Assembly (NCBI GenBank): GCA_002320665.1
Contig: DCKO01000021.1
Span: forward strand, 1-31,236
Reading direction: 5' to 3'
DNA: 31,236 nt
Source: Micavibrio sp. UBA1672
Lineage (GTDB): Bacteria > Pseudomonadota > Alphaproteobacteria > Micavibrionales > Micavibrionaceae
Position numbers and translations under genes: made by a program. Position 1 is the stretch's first letter; every line of letters starts with the position of its first letter. Below, in pieces: positions 1 to 7,999 of this stretch. The notes below the pieces were generated by a model. That model did no database searches. It was not told the origin of the DNA and saw nothing but the letters and a program-made list of their open reading frames with translations.

Positions 1-375
1 AGGATGAAAACCATCAACGTCTTTGTGGGGGTGGATGCGCTCAAGAATTTGTTCGGCATCGAGTCCGGCAGGCAGCGGTAATTGAACCAGAATGCCGTCG
101 ATAGCCGGGTCTTCATTTAATTCATCGACAAGGTCGAGCAACTGTTGTTGTGAAGTATCTGCCGGTAAATCATAAGAACGGGAATTAAAACCCACCTCGT
201 CACAGGCTTTACGTTTATTAGAAACATAAACCTGTGAAGCTGGATCGCTGCCAACCAGCACCACTGCCAAACCGGGCTCCCTTTTGCCTGCTTGCTTTAG
301 TGAATCAACATATAAAGCGACGTCTCGTCGCACTTGTTTGGCAATAAGTTTGCCGTCAATCAAATGGGCGGTCAT
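1..375 (-). CDS. folD: FolD, methylenetetrahydrofolate dehydrogenase/cyclohydrolase (5' part only)
   Basis: Bifunctional cytosolic enzyme of one-carbon metabolism: oxidises 5,10-methylene-THF with NADP+ and hydrolyses the methenyl intermediate to 10-formyl-THF. The visible 125 residues are the N-terminal catalytic domain. They start MTAHLIDGK and contain the Tyr50-x3-Lys54 pair (YVSNK) that holds the catalytic lysine, the DGILVQLPLP signature at 93-102, and HKDVDGFHP at 117-125. The family is usually about 285-300 residues, so the NADP-binding half lies left of the window. The ATG at 375 gives the expected N-terminus. It is transcribed away from the tRNA genes, so its promoter must lie within the 250 bp between it and the tRNAs. 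Identification is by conserved motifs and is secure. Confidence 0.96.
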   Translation of the reverse strand, partial: MTAHLIDGKLIAKQVRRDVALYVDSLKQAGKREPGLAVVLVGSDPASQVYVSNKRKACDEVGFNSRSYDLPADTSQQQLLDLVDELNEDPAIDGILVQLPLPAGLDAEQILERIHPHKDVDGFHP

Positions 376-628
376 AGTTACTGGCTGCTTAATGAAGTAA
401 TTAATTAAAAACGATAGCACGTATATTTTCCCACAAGTATAGCGGCTAAGGCAAAACAACAAACGTGAATTGTTGGTCAGGAGCGCAAATTTGACTAATT
501 TTAGATCGAGTTGTCGACTTTGTGAGCATACGATAATTTTAGGGTAAAAAAGTGTTTGACGAGGTAGGGGCAAGCCGGTAGTATGCGCACCCCGTAGCGG
601 TGATGAAGTTCACGCCGATACGCAGGTT
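376..628. other. Intergenic region between folD and the tRNA genes
   Basis: No coding potential seen. It must carry the leftward folD promoter and it contains the rightward tRNA promoter annotated at 556-584. The part near folD is AT-rich. Confidence 0.6.
556..584 (+). promoter_or_regulatory. Sigma70-type promoter of the tRNA genes
   Basis: TTGACG at 556-561, a 17-bp spacer, and TAGTAT at 579-584, followed by a GC-rich discriminator (GCGCACCCCG). This arrangement is typical of stable-RNA promoters, where a GC-rich discriminator goes with growth-rate/stringent control. It lies 44 bp upstream of tRNA-Pro. Called from the sequence match only. Confidence 0.7.
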
Positions 629-705
629 CGGTGAGTGGCGCAGCTTGGTAGCGCACTTGTTTTGGGTACAAGGGGTCGCAGGTTCAAATCCTGTCTCACC
701 GACCA
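629..705 (+). tRNA. tRNA-Pro (anticodon TGG)
   Basis: A complete cloverleaf: acceptor CGGTGAG/CTCACCG, D stem GCGC/GCGC, anticodon stem CTTGT/ACAAG with TGG at 663-665, and T arm GCAGG-TTCAAAT-CCTGT. Discriminator A is at 702 and the CCA end is encoded (703-705). It reads the CCN proline family through a wobble U34. Confidence 0.97.
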
Positions 706-731
706 CTTTTTTGCTAGCGAAGATTCGCCAA

Positions 732-808
<77 letters not shown>

Positions 809-921
809 TTATTCACATAACAATATATTTGATGGTATTTTTCTTGCTCTCATCAAAAAGTTTGGAGTAACATTCAGAGTTAGCATCTTGCCAAAAAAAC
901 AAAAATTTTAAGGACATTACC

Positions 922-1197
922 ATGAGTTTAGTTTCATTGATTCAGTTTCCAGATTTGAGTGCTGCTGATGCAAAAAAGGACAGCGAACTTTTACAGGAAA
1001 TATTTGCAGACAAAAGTTTTCAAAGTAGCGCTTATCCAGTGTTTGAGGAAAATTATGCAAGTGCTGTTGTCAGTTTTGAAGATGGGCCAGATATAGAAGA
1101 AGCTCAACAAGTAATTAGAGAAAATGCGACCCGTTTATCATCTAGAGATGTGTTACTAAAAACTGATGATGATCAGGAAGTGACTTTAAACCTTTAA
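922..1197 (+). CDS. Hypothetical protein, 91 aa
   Basis: I do not recognise a family. The product is acidic and soluble, with no signal peptide, membrane segment or cysteine. A mixed alpha/beta pattern is plausible: helix at about 14-28, a strand around 66-72, and a helix at about 57-70 rich in E/Q. An AAGGA ribosome-binding site at 910-914 sits 7 nt before the ATG, which supports translation. It follows the tRNA pair at 113 bp and is followed by an AT-rich hairpin with a T run, so it appears to be a single-gene unit. Its position next to tRNA genes and its lack of recognisable relatives make it a candidate accessory gene. Confidence 0.7.
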   Translation: MSLVSLIQFPDLSAADAKKDSELLQEIFADKSFQSSAYPVFEENYASAVVSFEDGPDIEEAQQVIRENATRLSSRDVLLKTDDDQEVTLNL

Positions 1198-1306
1198 AGG
1201 GTTAATAATACACGTCCCCATTCCTCTAGAATCTCAAATAAAAGGTTAGCATCAATTCGTAGGTTGTGAGCCATCATCGCTATATTTTCAATTTTTGCTG
1301 CAAAGC

Positions 1307-1335
1307 AATAAAATAAGTACATTATTTTATTTTTT
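1307..1335 (+). terminator. AT-rich hairpin with T run after the 91-aa gene
   Basis: AATAAAATAA (1307-1316) and TTATTTTATT (1322-1331) form a perfect 10-bp stem with a 5-nt loop, followed by TTTT. The stem is only A-T pairs, so as an intrinsic terminator it would be weak. It separates the 91-aa gene from the next gene. Confidence 0.45.
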
Positions 1336-1410
1336 GTGTCTTTACGTTTTATGCGTTATATTTTAATTATAAAATAAATTTTGAGTACGAAATAATATTA
1401 GTGGTGACTT

Positions 1411-2094
1411 ATGGGTTTATCTGACTGCTTTCAAGCAAGTTCCGGCGTCGAGCGTATCTGTAATCTGGGGTGGGAAGACCTGTCCGAAAATCAGGTTAAA
1501 CGCGCTCTGCATGGGTTTTATTTTTTCTCACAGAAATTTGTCGATAATCTGAGAACGGCAAGTAATCTATATCCCGAGGATGATGGTATTAAATCCTTGA
1601 TGCAAGAAGAATTAAATACAGATAATCTATCACCTTATAATGGCGTCGCTGATGAGGGGGAGGCCATGGATCATGATGTTTTTCTGCGGCGTGTAATACA
1701 AATTAGTGGCTTATCCGAAGAAGAAAACGAAGAACTTTTTACCAAAGGTAAGCAATATCTTGAGGCTATGGACCAGATGCCGCCCGAGGCGCAGCTACAA
1801 TGTCTTGTAAGTTGTGAAGATGGTGGTGCGATACAAATGTATAGTTCTGTACTAAAGGCGCAAGTTCTCGATTCCGAAGATCCGGCTTTACAGGCTTTTA
1901 AGCACTTTTTGCAAAAACATGTAGAATTCGACAATGAAGAGGGCGCCGAAGCGGGGCATGGTACGTTGGTCAGGAAGTTTGAAATGGAAGACAAGCATAT
2001 CGGACCGTTCTGGAATCATTTTGCCGATTTCCTCGAAACTCTGGTTTATGGGGAAAAGGCAGAAGAACCGGCGCAGGCAACAGTCAGTTTTTAA
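1411..2094 (+). CDS. Haem-oxygenase-like/diiron-fold protein candidate, 227 aa
   Basis: No close family is recognised, but the layout suggests the haem-oxygenase-like (TENA/PqqC/HDO) helical fold. It is all-helical and about 230 residues long. An early acidic helix (LMQEELNTDN, 63-72) resembles the first metal-ligand helix of such proteins. A late stretch reads KHVEFDNEEG (169-178), then GHG at 182-184. The His170-x-Glu172 ... His183 spacing matches the histidine/acidic helix typical of HDO oxidases and DUF3050-like proteins. Known HDO members are cytosolic O2-activating oxidases or oxygenases; the substrate here is unknown. The start at 1411 has only a short-spaced GGTGA upstream. Its TAA stop overlaps the TAA of the convergent gene at 2091. 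An inactive or non-metal TENA-like protein is the main alternative. Confidence 0.6.
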   Translation: MGLSDCFQASSGVERICNLGWEDLSENQVKRALHGFYFFSQKFVDNLRTASNLYPEDDGIKSLMQEELNTDNLSPYNGVADEGEAMDHDVFLRRVIQISGLSEEENEELFTKGKQYLEAMDQMPPEAQLQCLVSCEDGGAIQMYSSVLKAQVLDSEDPALQAFKHFLQKHVEFDNEEGAEAGHGTLVRKFEMEDKHIGPFWNHFADFLETLVYGEKAEEPAQATVSF

Positions 2095-3026
2095 TTCGCT
2101 TTGCTCTTATCAATCTTATATTCCGGTGTAAGCGCATTGATCTCATCCAGCTTGGCAAGGATTTTCTCTAAAACAGCCAGTGTCGGAAGCACTTTTTTGT
2201 CGTACTTTTTATGCGTGCTCAAGGTCTGTTGCAAAAATCTGTATGGCTGGGTGACCATGCCAAAGAAATCGCTCTTATCGCCAGAAAGAAAATGCGGGTT
2301 ATGATATCCAAACTTGATAATATACTCCATGTTCATCAAAAACAGATAAGATGAATTATTGATATGATCCAATCTGAAATCCATCTCATCATTCAGTATC
2401 TTTTTAACTTTTTCTCTTTCCATGTAATAGGAAAGGCTCTTGAAATCACAAAATGAAATCATGTGCTTTAAAGACATTGAAGCGCCTATATCAAAAAGCC
2501 AACTGGTTTTTTTTGGAAATTTCTTTTTGATCTCTTCGGCACTATATTTTTCATAAGGTGCCATAATCTTTTCAATCGGTTCTAGAGCCTTATCTATTTG
2601 ACCAATTTCTTTTCGGCCTAAAATAATTGGCAACTCAGTCGCCACAGGTAAATTATGTGCCGCTTTCCTGAAGGCGAAATAATGCCGCCATGTACGAGGA
2701 GATGATCTGGTCAACCCATCATAGATAGATTCAATATTGATCTTATTGGTTTCGGCGCGAAGGAATGTAAAACCATATACCCCTCGAAGCTTATCTTTAT
2801 CATTGCTGATATTATTTTCAAATTGGATCTGAAGGCTATCGGCCTCAGTGCCTATATTCTGTCTGAAGAAAAGAACTTCCGCAAAAAGCCATTCCGCAGG
2901 TGTTACCTTTGATTTATTCGGAAGCTCTATTGATTTAGTATAAAGAAAATCATGCGCTGCTTTTTTGCATTCACCACTATTATCTTCGGCTGCAAATTTT
3001 TCTGCCTGTTCCATATCTAACCCCAT
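2091..3026 (-). CDS. Hypothetical protein, 311 aa
   Basis: Not recognised. It is a lysine-rich, soluble protein predicted mostly helical, with no signal peptide or clear membrane segment. The C-terminal 60 residues (QPYRFLQQTL onward) look like a long amphipathic helix. Start choice is uncertain: the ATG at 3026 is preceded by AAGAAAAG, while an in-frame ATG at 3014 has GGGG 7 nt upstream, shortening it by four residues. It converges on the 227-aa gene and the two share the tetranucleotide TTAA as overlapping stops. There is no terminator-like structure between them. It is AT-rich compared with the core genes further right, compatible with an accessory gene. Confidence 0.75.
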   Translation of the reverse strand: MGLDMEQAEKFAAEDNSGECKKAAHDFLYTKSIELPNKSKVTPAEWLFAEVLFFRQNIGTEADSLQIQFENNISNDKDKLRGVYGFTFLRAETNKINIESIYDGLTRSSPRTWRHYFAFRKAAHNLPVATELPIILGRKEIGQIDKALEPIEKIMAPYEKYSAEEIKKKFPKKTSWLFDIGASMSLKHMISFCDFKSLSYYMEREKVKKILNDEMDFRLDHINNSSYLFLMNMEYIIKFGYHNPHFLSGDKSDFFGMVTQPYRFLQQTLSTHKKYDKKVLPTLAVLEKILAKLDEINALTPEYKIDKSKAN

Positions 3027-3096
3027 ATTCTTTTCTTATTGTTTTTTCAAATATATGATAGCAGATTATACTGCAAGAATTGTACTGGGCGCAATA

Positions 3097-3888
3097 TCAT
3101 CTCGATAAGCAAAAACTATTGCCGGATTGTCCCTGAAGGGTAAAGCCTAATGCCTTGATTTGTTCCAACACAACTTCTGGCGTTTCTTTACGTCCCGTTA
3201 GGGATGGTTCATGTAATTCAATCATAATTTGATCACAATTTTTAAGAGCATCGGGTTCATTTTGAATAAGGTCAATTTCTGCCCCCTCTATATCGGCAAT
3301 TAATGAATACCGACCATTTACCTTTTCAAGAATTTCACTTAAGGATTTTACAGTTACCTCAATAGGCGTATCAGGTTGATTGCGGTTCAAATGTTGTGCA
3401 AGGCCGGATGACAAATTATTTCGAGCCAAAAATTCTGCTCTATTTTGACCATTTGCGGTGTAACCAATAGCTGCTCTCTCAAAAAGCACCATTTTATTAA
3501 ATTTACCCTCCAAACCGCGGGTCATATTTATTTGAAGAGGTTCAAAAGAATTTGGATTAGGCTCAACGCATATGATTTTCCCATTCGTAGAAAGCTTTTC
3601 TTCTAAAGCAATGCGGCTTACAACACCAATATTTGATCCCAGATCTACAATACAATCAGTTTCCTTAAAATGCTCTCTAAGCATTTTGATTTCATGAGAT
3701 TCATATGTACCTCTTAGCAAAGATAATATATCACCTCTGTGCATTGTTTTAGAAAGAGAAAATTCATGACCTTCAGGTGTTTTAATATTTTGAAGAAGAC
3801 CTGAATGTAACAAAAATCGGCTGACTCTATCCAGAATTGGACGTACAAGATGTGCTTTTACAGGCTCTATAGCAGGGTAGTCTAACAT
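3097..3888 (-). CDS. FkbM-family SAM-dependent methyltransferase
   Basis: 263 residues with a class I methyltransferase core. Motif I is IVDLGSNIGV (80-89) and the acidic ribose-binding end of strand 2 is CVEPNPNSFE (107-116). The family-typical ADIEGAEIDL is at 198-207, with IELHEP at 223-228. FkbM-family enzymes O-methylate sugars or other secondary products, and many sit in surface-polysaccharide loci. Here it lies downstream of GDP-fucose synthesis and a secreted adhesin-like protein, so a glycan methylation role is a reasonable inference; the acceptor is unknown. The ATG at 3888 follows AAGGAT with 5-nt spacing. A terminator lies between it and the RTX gene, so it probably has its own promoter. 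Confidence 0.88.
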   Translation of the reverse strand: MLDYPAIEPVKAHLVRPILDRVSRFLLHSGLLQNIKTPEGHEFSLSKTMHRGDILSLLRGTYESHEIKMLREHFKETDCIVDLGSNIGVVSRIALEEKLSTNGKIICVEPNPNSFEPLQINMTRGLEGKFNKMVLFERAAIGYTANGQNRAEFLARNNLSSGLAQHLNRNQPDTPIEVTVKSLSEILEKVNGRYSLIADIEGAEIDLIQNEPDALKNCDQIMIELHEPSLTGRKETPEVVLEQIKALGFTLQGQSGNSFCLSR

Positions 3889-3921
3889 TATATCCTTGTA
3901 CAGTATTGTTCATCTTATGTC

Positions 3922-3961
3922 AAAAAACGTGCTGCAAAGCGCATGGCCTCACAGCACGTTT
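3922..3961 (-). terminator. Intrinsic terminator of the RTX gene
   Basis: Read on the minus strand, AAACGTGCTG and CAGCACGTTT form a perfect 10-bp stem (arms 3952-3961 and 3925-3934) with a 17-nt loop, running into a T tract (3922-3927). It starts 17 bp beyond the RTX stop codon. Confidence 0.85.
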
Positions 3962-3978
3962 ATTTCAGGGAGTATCGA

Positions 3979-6900
3979 TTAGACTAACAGATTATCATCC
4001 GCTAGCAGGGTATTCACATCCAGACCTGTAACATCTGTAAGTGTTGCGATCTGAACAAAATTATCCGCGCCGCCGTCACTATCTACGGCAACTGAGGTAT
4101 CAACGCCATTATCTGTAACTTGGACAAAATCGGCTATTGCATCGCTTAGAGGGTCAAAGCCACTAAGCAGATCGGCAATATCCAGCGCATCACCTTCGGC
4201 AGGGACAAAGCCGTCAATAACCTCGACTGTGCTAAAGGCTGTGGCGCTGTCAAAGTCATAAATATCGGCAACAGGATCAATCGTCAGATTAACCATGGCC
4301 GATGCAAAGGCACCATTGCCGTCTGTCACTTCGTAATAGAAGCTCTCGGAACCATAGAAGTCCTGATCGGCTTCGAAAGTGATGGTGTTATCAGCATTGA
4401 TTGTGGCTGTGCCGTTATCAACTTTCCAAACGCGGGTGATTTCAAGGCTGTCGCCATCCAGATCACTATCATTCGACAAGACATCCAGAATATTGATGGT
4501 GTCTTCATCGAATGTGAAGTTATCTTTATTGGCATCCGGTCCTCTATTATCGACTGGCGCTGTCGAAGCAGTCGCAGTGTTTTCTTCGACAACCACAGTG
4601 GCACGCGCAGAAGATACCCCGCCGCGTCCATCGGAAACCTCGTAATAGAAGCTTTCCTCACCGATAAAGCCAATCGCAGAAGTAAAGGTAAGCGTATTAT
4701 CGGCATTGATCACGACATTACCATTATCCACCTTCCATACGCGGGTAACCATCAAGGCATCACCATCAGGATCGCTATCATTACCCAGCACATTCATCAC
4801 AAGTGCTGTATCCTGATCCATGGTAAAGCTATCCTTCACAGCCATTGGATCAGTATTCGGACCTGTTGGCGCCGGAGGAGTTGGATCTGTTACTGGAGGT
4901 GTTGTAGGCATTGGAGTAGTGCCAACCTCTTGTTCCGGTAGCAATAGCGGCGTTATGGCCTCGCGGTACTCGTCAATTGTCTCGACAATACCGTAATGAA
5001 CTTTGGAGTTGACCGTAAAGTCGTCACGATCAAGAAGGTTATCAAGAACCGTAATCGTGCCAAGTAAGTCCTTATTATGCGCTCCGGCATTACCTTGATC
5101 AGACCACAAGTGAAGTACTGTATCGAGTGTTCCATCCAGATTAGCATCGGTATACTCAATGCGGTAGACTTTTGTTGTGTGGCCTTCAATCGCCAAGGTA
5201 TCACCTTCGGCAGCATTAAAGTCATGCACAACATCATCACCAATACCATCAACCCAGTGATCATGAACATATTTGTTTTCTCCGGCAACACCGGCCCAGT
5301 TGATTGTTCTGTCGTCATTCACATGACGGTTGATAATGCGTTCTTTGGCATTGATCAGGGTCTGGAACAAGAACTGGTCTGCACCTTCTCCGCCAAACAG
5401 ATCATCATTAGAAGGCATATCGGCCTGTGATGGGTAGAGCATCCGGTCTTCAAAGCTGACCTCGAAATAGGGGTCGTCACTATGATCGAAGAGCTGGGCA
5501 ATTTCCGGCTCACGGTCATCAGCGCGGCTGATAAGGACATCATCTCCTGCGCCGCCATCAAGCATATCTTCACCATGACCGCCATCGAGAACATCATTGC
5601 CCTCATCACCGTTCAAGGTGTCATTGCCGTAGCCGCCAAGCAACGTATCATCGTCATTGCCGCCATTAAGCTCGTCATCTCCTGCGCCGCCATCAAGCAT
5701 ATCATTACCGTCTTCACCATTCAGCACATCATCACTGACTGTATAGACAGGGCTTTCCGGTGCGTCCAGATCATCCAGATCACCAATACCATTCAGGTAA
5801 AGCTCTTGAATTTGATCGGCATTAAGCGCATCCGCAGGCGTATCACCACCCCAGAAACCGACATCGGAAATGCCGCCTTCAAAGAAATGCTTCAAGCGTT
5901 CGCTGACACCTAAATCTTCTGCTGTATCAGTATAGTCTGAGTAATAGGCATTCGCACCGATAATGAATGGATTTTCATTCCCGATCATATAAGCGCCAAC
6001 AAAATCACTCAGGTTATTGGATACGTCAGGGTTATCTAGGCCGGAACCTGCAATTTTGGTGAAGGCACCATCAGCCAGAGCTTGGCCATTCAGGTAAATA
6101 CTTACGCCATCTGCACCAAATGTCGCGGCAATATGTTGCCATTGACCTTCACTGACCAAAGGCTCGTTACTCACCCATTCATGATTATAACCACTATCTT
6201 GACGATTTTCACCTTCGGCAAAGCGGACATAAAGCTTGCCGTCTTCCTTGACCATCAGGAAGAAATGACCGCCACCTTGCGGGCCGCTGCCATCCTTGGA
6301 GACAATGGTCTGATACCCGCCAAGGTCAACCGGATTAAACCATGCTGTGATTGTCCCATTAAGAACTTCAAAGCTTTCTTCATGGGCGATATAGGCAAAG
6401 CTGTCATCGAGAACGCCAAACAGAGCAGCCGGCTCGCCATCATGGCCCGGAATGCTCAGGATTTCACCTGCGCCATCACGGATCGAGGCCTCTCCATTAT
6501 CCTGCAAGTAATACATCGCATTGGAATTACCTTGCGCATCATCAAATACGCCGCCATCCGAGCTATCCAGATTCCAATAGGAAATAGGCGCGTTCAGGGC
6601 AGAAGATGTCGGCGTCATAGGATCACCAAACAGCATATCATCACCGCCCGTACCGCTCAGGATATCATCCGTACCATCAATAATATCGGATAGATACAGA
6701 TTTTCCTCGAAAGTTGTATTCGGTGCGTCGTCCGCATCGCGTGTTTCAATCGCATCCAGATAAGGGTTTTCACTTTGCGTGGACATGATATCTGTGTCTT
6801 TGACACCTGTCGGATAAACCGCATCCATCAATTCCTGAATGGTTTCCACAACGCCATAAGTCTCTCCATTTTTGATATGGCAAAGGTCTTCCTCAAGGAA

Positions 6901-7719
6901 AAGATCACCATGAATAATCACCTGCCCAAGGAAGTCATCATCATGAGCACCACCATTGGCCTGATTGGAATAAATCTTCATGATCGTTTCCAGATCACCA
7001 TCACCATCAACATCTTCATAAGAAAACTCTGGCGTGACCGTGTGACCATAAAGCTTGATCACATCGCCATCGGCTTTGCTGTAATCTGCAATTACGTCTG
7101 TTCCGATACTATCCACCCAGTGATCATGAACATTGTTGTTTTCTCCGGCAACTTTGGCCCAGTTAATACGACCATCACTGCCTGTATGTTTCAGGATAAT
7201 ATCCAGCTTCGCATTAATCTGTGGCTTAATCAGGAACGTATCTGCACCCGATCCACCAACCATAACATCATCGGCTACAAATGGCTGATCCGGATATAGC
7301 GTATTCGTAAGGGGATTAATCTCGTCATTACGACCAGCCGTAGGATCATATGTCTGACCGATTACTGGCTCACCAGCATCAGAATCGGCAATCAAAGTAT
7401 CATTGCCTGCGCCGCCGATCATAAGGTCTGATCCGCGCCCGCCATCAAGAATGTCATTACCAGCCCCGCCTAACAGGATGTCATCACCAAAATCACCCAT
7501 CAGATTATCCGCGCCATCATTCCCGACGAGAACTTCGGATAGAGGTGTGCCTGATGACGTGCCACCATCTTCATCCATAATTTCAGTAAATAAAACAGGA
7601 ATAGGGGTTACTGGAGGCAGAGCCGCCACAAGAGCACTATAGCTGACAGTATCTTCTAAAAGAAGGTTAGGGTCATCTGTACGATTAATAGTAATAAGAT
7701 CAAGATTTACTTTAGTCAT
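3979..7719 (-). CDS. Secreted RTX/LamG/cadherin-like calcium-binding protein, type I secretion substrate
   Basis: 1246 residues, very acidic, with no Sec signal. Order: RTX nonapeptides (GGxGxDxL) at about 65-115; a roughly 150-residue unique domain (147-300); a LamG/concanavalin-like domain (about 375-645); a second RTX block (661-730); a second copy of the unique domain (770-925); and a Pro/Thr linker (925-955). Two cadherin-like modules follow (957-1045 and 1060-1150, each with NDSDxDGD and FYYEVxDG). The C-terminal 95 residues (VIDGFVPAEGD, then DIADLL) match the VCA0849-type type I secretion signal. Such proteins fold in extracellular Ca2+ and act as adhesins or matrix proteins. I chose the ATG at 7719 because GGAGAA precedes it; an ATG at 7734 lacks a ribosome site. 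No ABC exporter, membrane-fusion or TolC gene is in the window. Confidence 0.93.
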   Translation of the reverse strand: MTKVNLDLITINRTDDPNLLLEDTVSYSALVAALPPVTPIPVLFTEIMDEDGGTSSGTPLSEVLVGNDGADNLMGDFGDDILLGGAGNDILDGGRGSDLMIGGAGNDTLIADSDAGEPVIGQTYDPTAGRNDEINPLTNTLYPDQPFVADDVMVGGSGADTFLIKPQINAKLDIILKHTGSDGRINWAKVAGENNNVHDHWVDSIGTDVIADYSKADGDVIKLYGHTVTPEFSYEDVDGDGDLETIMKIYSNQANGGAHDDDFLGQVIIHGDLFLEEDLCHIKNGETYGVVETIQELMDAVYPTGVKDTDIMSTQSENPYLDAIETRDADDAPNTTFEENLYLSDIIDGTDDILSGTGGDDMLFGDPMTPTSSALNAPISYWNLDSSDGGVFDDAQGNSNAMYYLQDNGEASIRDGAGEILSIPGHDGEPAALFGVLDDSFAYIAHEESFEVLNGTITAWFNPVDLGGYQTIVSKDGSGPQGGGHFFLMVKEDGKLYVRFAEGENRQDSGYNHEWVSNEPLVSEGQWQHIAATFGADGVSIYLNGQALADGAFTKIAGSGLDNPDVSNNLSDFVGAYMIGNENPFIIGANAYYSDYTDTAEDLGVSERLKHFFEGGISDVGFWGGDTPADALNADQIQELYLNGIGDLDDLDAPESPVYTVSDDVLNGEDGNDMLDGGAGDDELNGGNDDDTLLGGYGNDTLNGDEGNDVLDGGHGEDMLDGGAGDDVLISRADDREPEIAQLFDHSDDPYFEVSFEDRMLYPSQADMPSNDDLFGGEGADQFLFQTLINAKERIINRHVNDDRTINWAGVAGENKYVHDHWVDGIGDDVVHDFNAAEGDTLAIEGHTTKVYRIEYTDANLDGTLDTVLHLWSDQGNAGAHNKDLLGTITVLDNLLDRDDFTVNSKVHYGIVETIDEYREAITPLLLPEQEVGTTPMPTTPPVTDPTPPAPTGPNTDPMAVKDSFTMDQDTALVMNVLGNDSDPDGDALMVTRVWKVDNGNVVINADNTLTFTSAIGFIGEESFYYEVSDGRGGVSSARATVVVEENTATASTAPVDNRGPDANKDNFTFDEDTINILDVLSNDSDLDGDSLEITRVWKVDNGTATINADNTITFEADQDFYGSESFYYEVTDGNGAFASAMVNLTIDPVADIYDFDSATAFSTVEVIDGFVPAEGDALDIADLLSGFDPLSDAIADFVQVTDNGVDTSVAVDSDGGADNFVQIATLTDVTGLDVNTLLADDNLLV
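5252..5304 (-). repeat. Conserved core of duplicated RTX-protein domain, copy 2
   Basis: 53 bp, identical at 47 positions to 7115-7167. Codes for NWAGVAGENKYVHDHWV in the second copy of the unique domain. Confidence 0.9.
5540..5568 (-). repeat. RTX nonapeptide DNA repeat, copy a
   Basis: 29 bp identical to 5675-5703. Each codes for an RTX unit (DMLDGGAGDD). The perfect DNA identity suggests recent duplication or conversion within the second RTX block. Confidence 0.85.
5675..5703 (-). repeat. RTX nonapeptide DNA repeat, copy b
   Basis: Identical over 29 bp to 5540-5568; same RTX unit (DMLDGGAGDD). Confidence 0.85.
7115..7167 (-). repeat. Conserved core of duplicated RTX-protein domain, copy 1
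   Basis: Partner of 5252-5304 (47 of 53 bases identical). Codes for NWAKVAGENNNVHDHWV in the first copy of the domain, while the flanks of the two copies have diverged. Confidence 0.9.
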
Positions 7720-7735
7720 GGTTTTTCTCCACAAA

Positions 7736-7755
7736 TTTACACAAGTTTACACAAG
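7736..7755. repeat. Perfect 10-bp tandem repeat in the RTX gene leader
   Basis: TTTACACAAG occurs twice head to tail (7736-7745 and 7746-7755), with a partial third unit merging into the RTX ribosome-binding region. The units lie 17-36 bp upstream of the ATG at 7719. Unit length equals one helical turn, so it could be a protein-binding site or mRNA leader element. The rest of the 280-bp gap (7756-7999) is AT-rich, with three AGATTTT units at 7774, 7781 and 7791, and should hold the RTX promoter. Confidence 0.6.
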
Positions 7756-7999
7756 GGTTTTTTAATGATTTTAAGATTTTAGATTTTTCTAGATTTTGTT
7801 TTGTGCGCTGGTTTTAGATTTATAGTTCTTGGTTGTTTATGATTTCGGGCACAAGTTTTCTTTCCTAACTCAACAGTATCACTCAAAAAGTTAACAGATT
7901 CTTAATGTCCTCATGCGGTTTTGTAAACCCAGACATGCCAATTTTTCATGAGGTTTTTACAGGCATTTTATGAATTTTGAATCTATAAAACGCAAATCA

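Noticed and set aside
922..2094. 91-aa gene as a RiPP-type precursor for the neighbouring haem-oxygenase-like enzyme
   Set aside because: No cysteine, no leader/core pattern, and a terminator-like hairpin and 213 bp separate the two genes.
5500..5720. Periodic repeats resembling an array
   Set aside because: They are in-frame RTX nonapeptide codons, with no uniform repeat/spacer structure, so not a CRISPR array.
4326..7642. Many long plus- and minus-frame open frames inside the RTX gene
   Set aside because: They are shadows caused by the repetitive, biased codons of the RTX/LamG coding sequence; none has a ribosome site or plausible protein composition.
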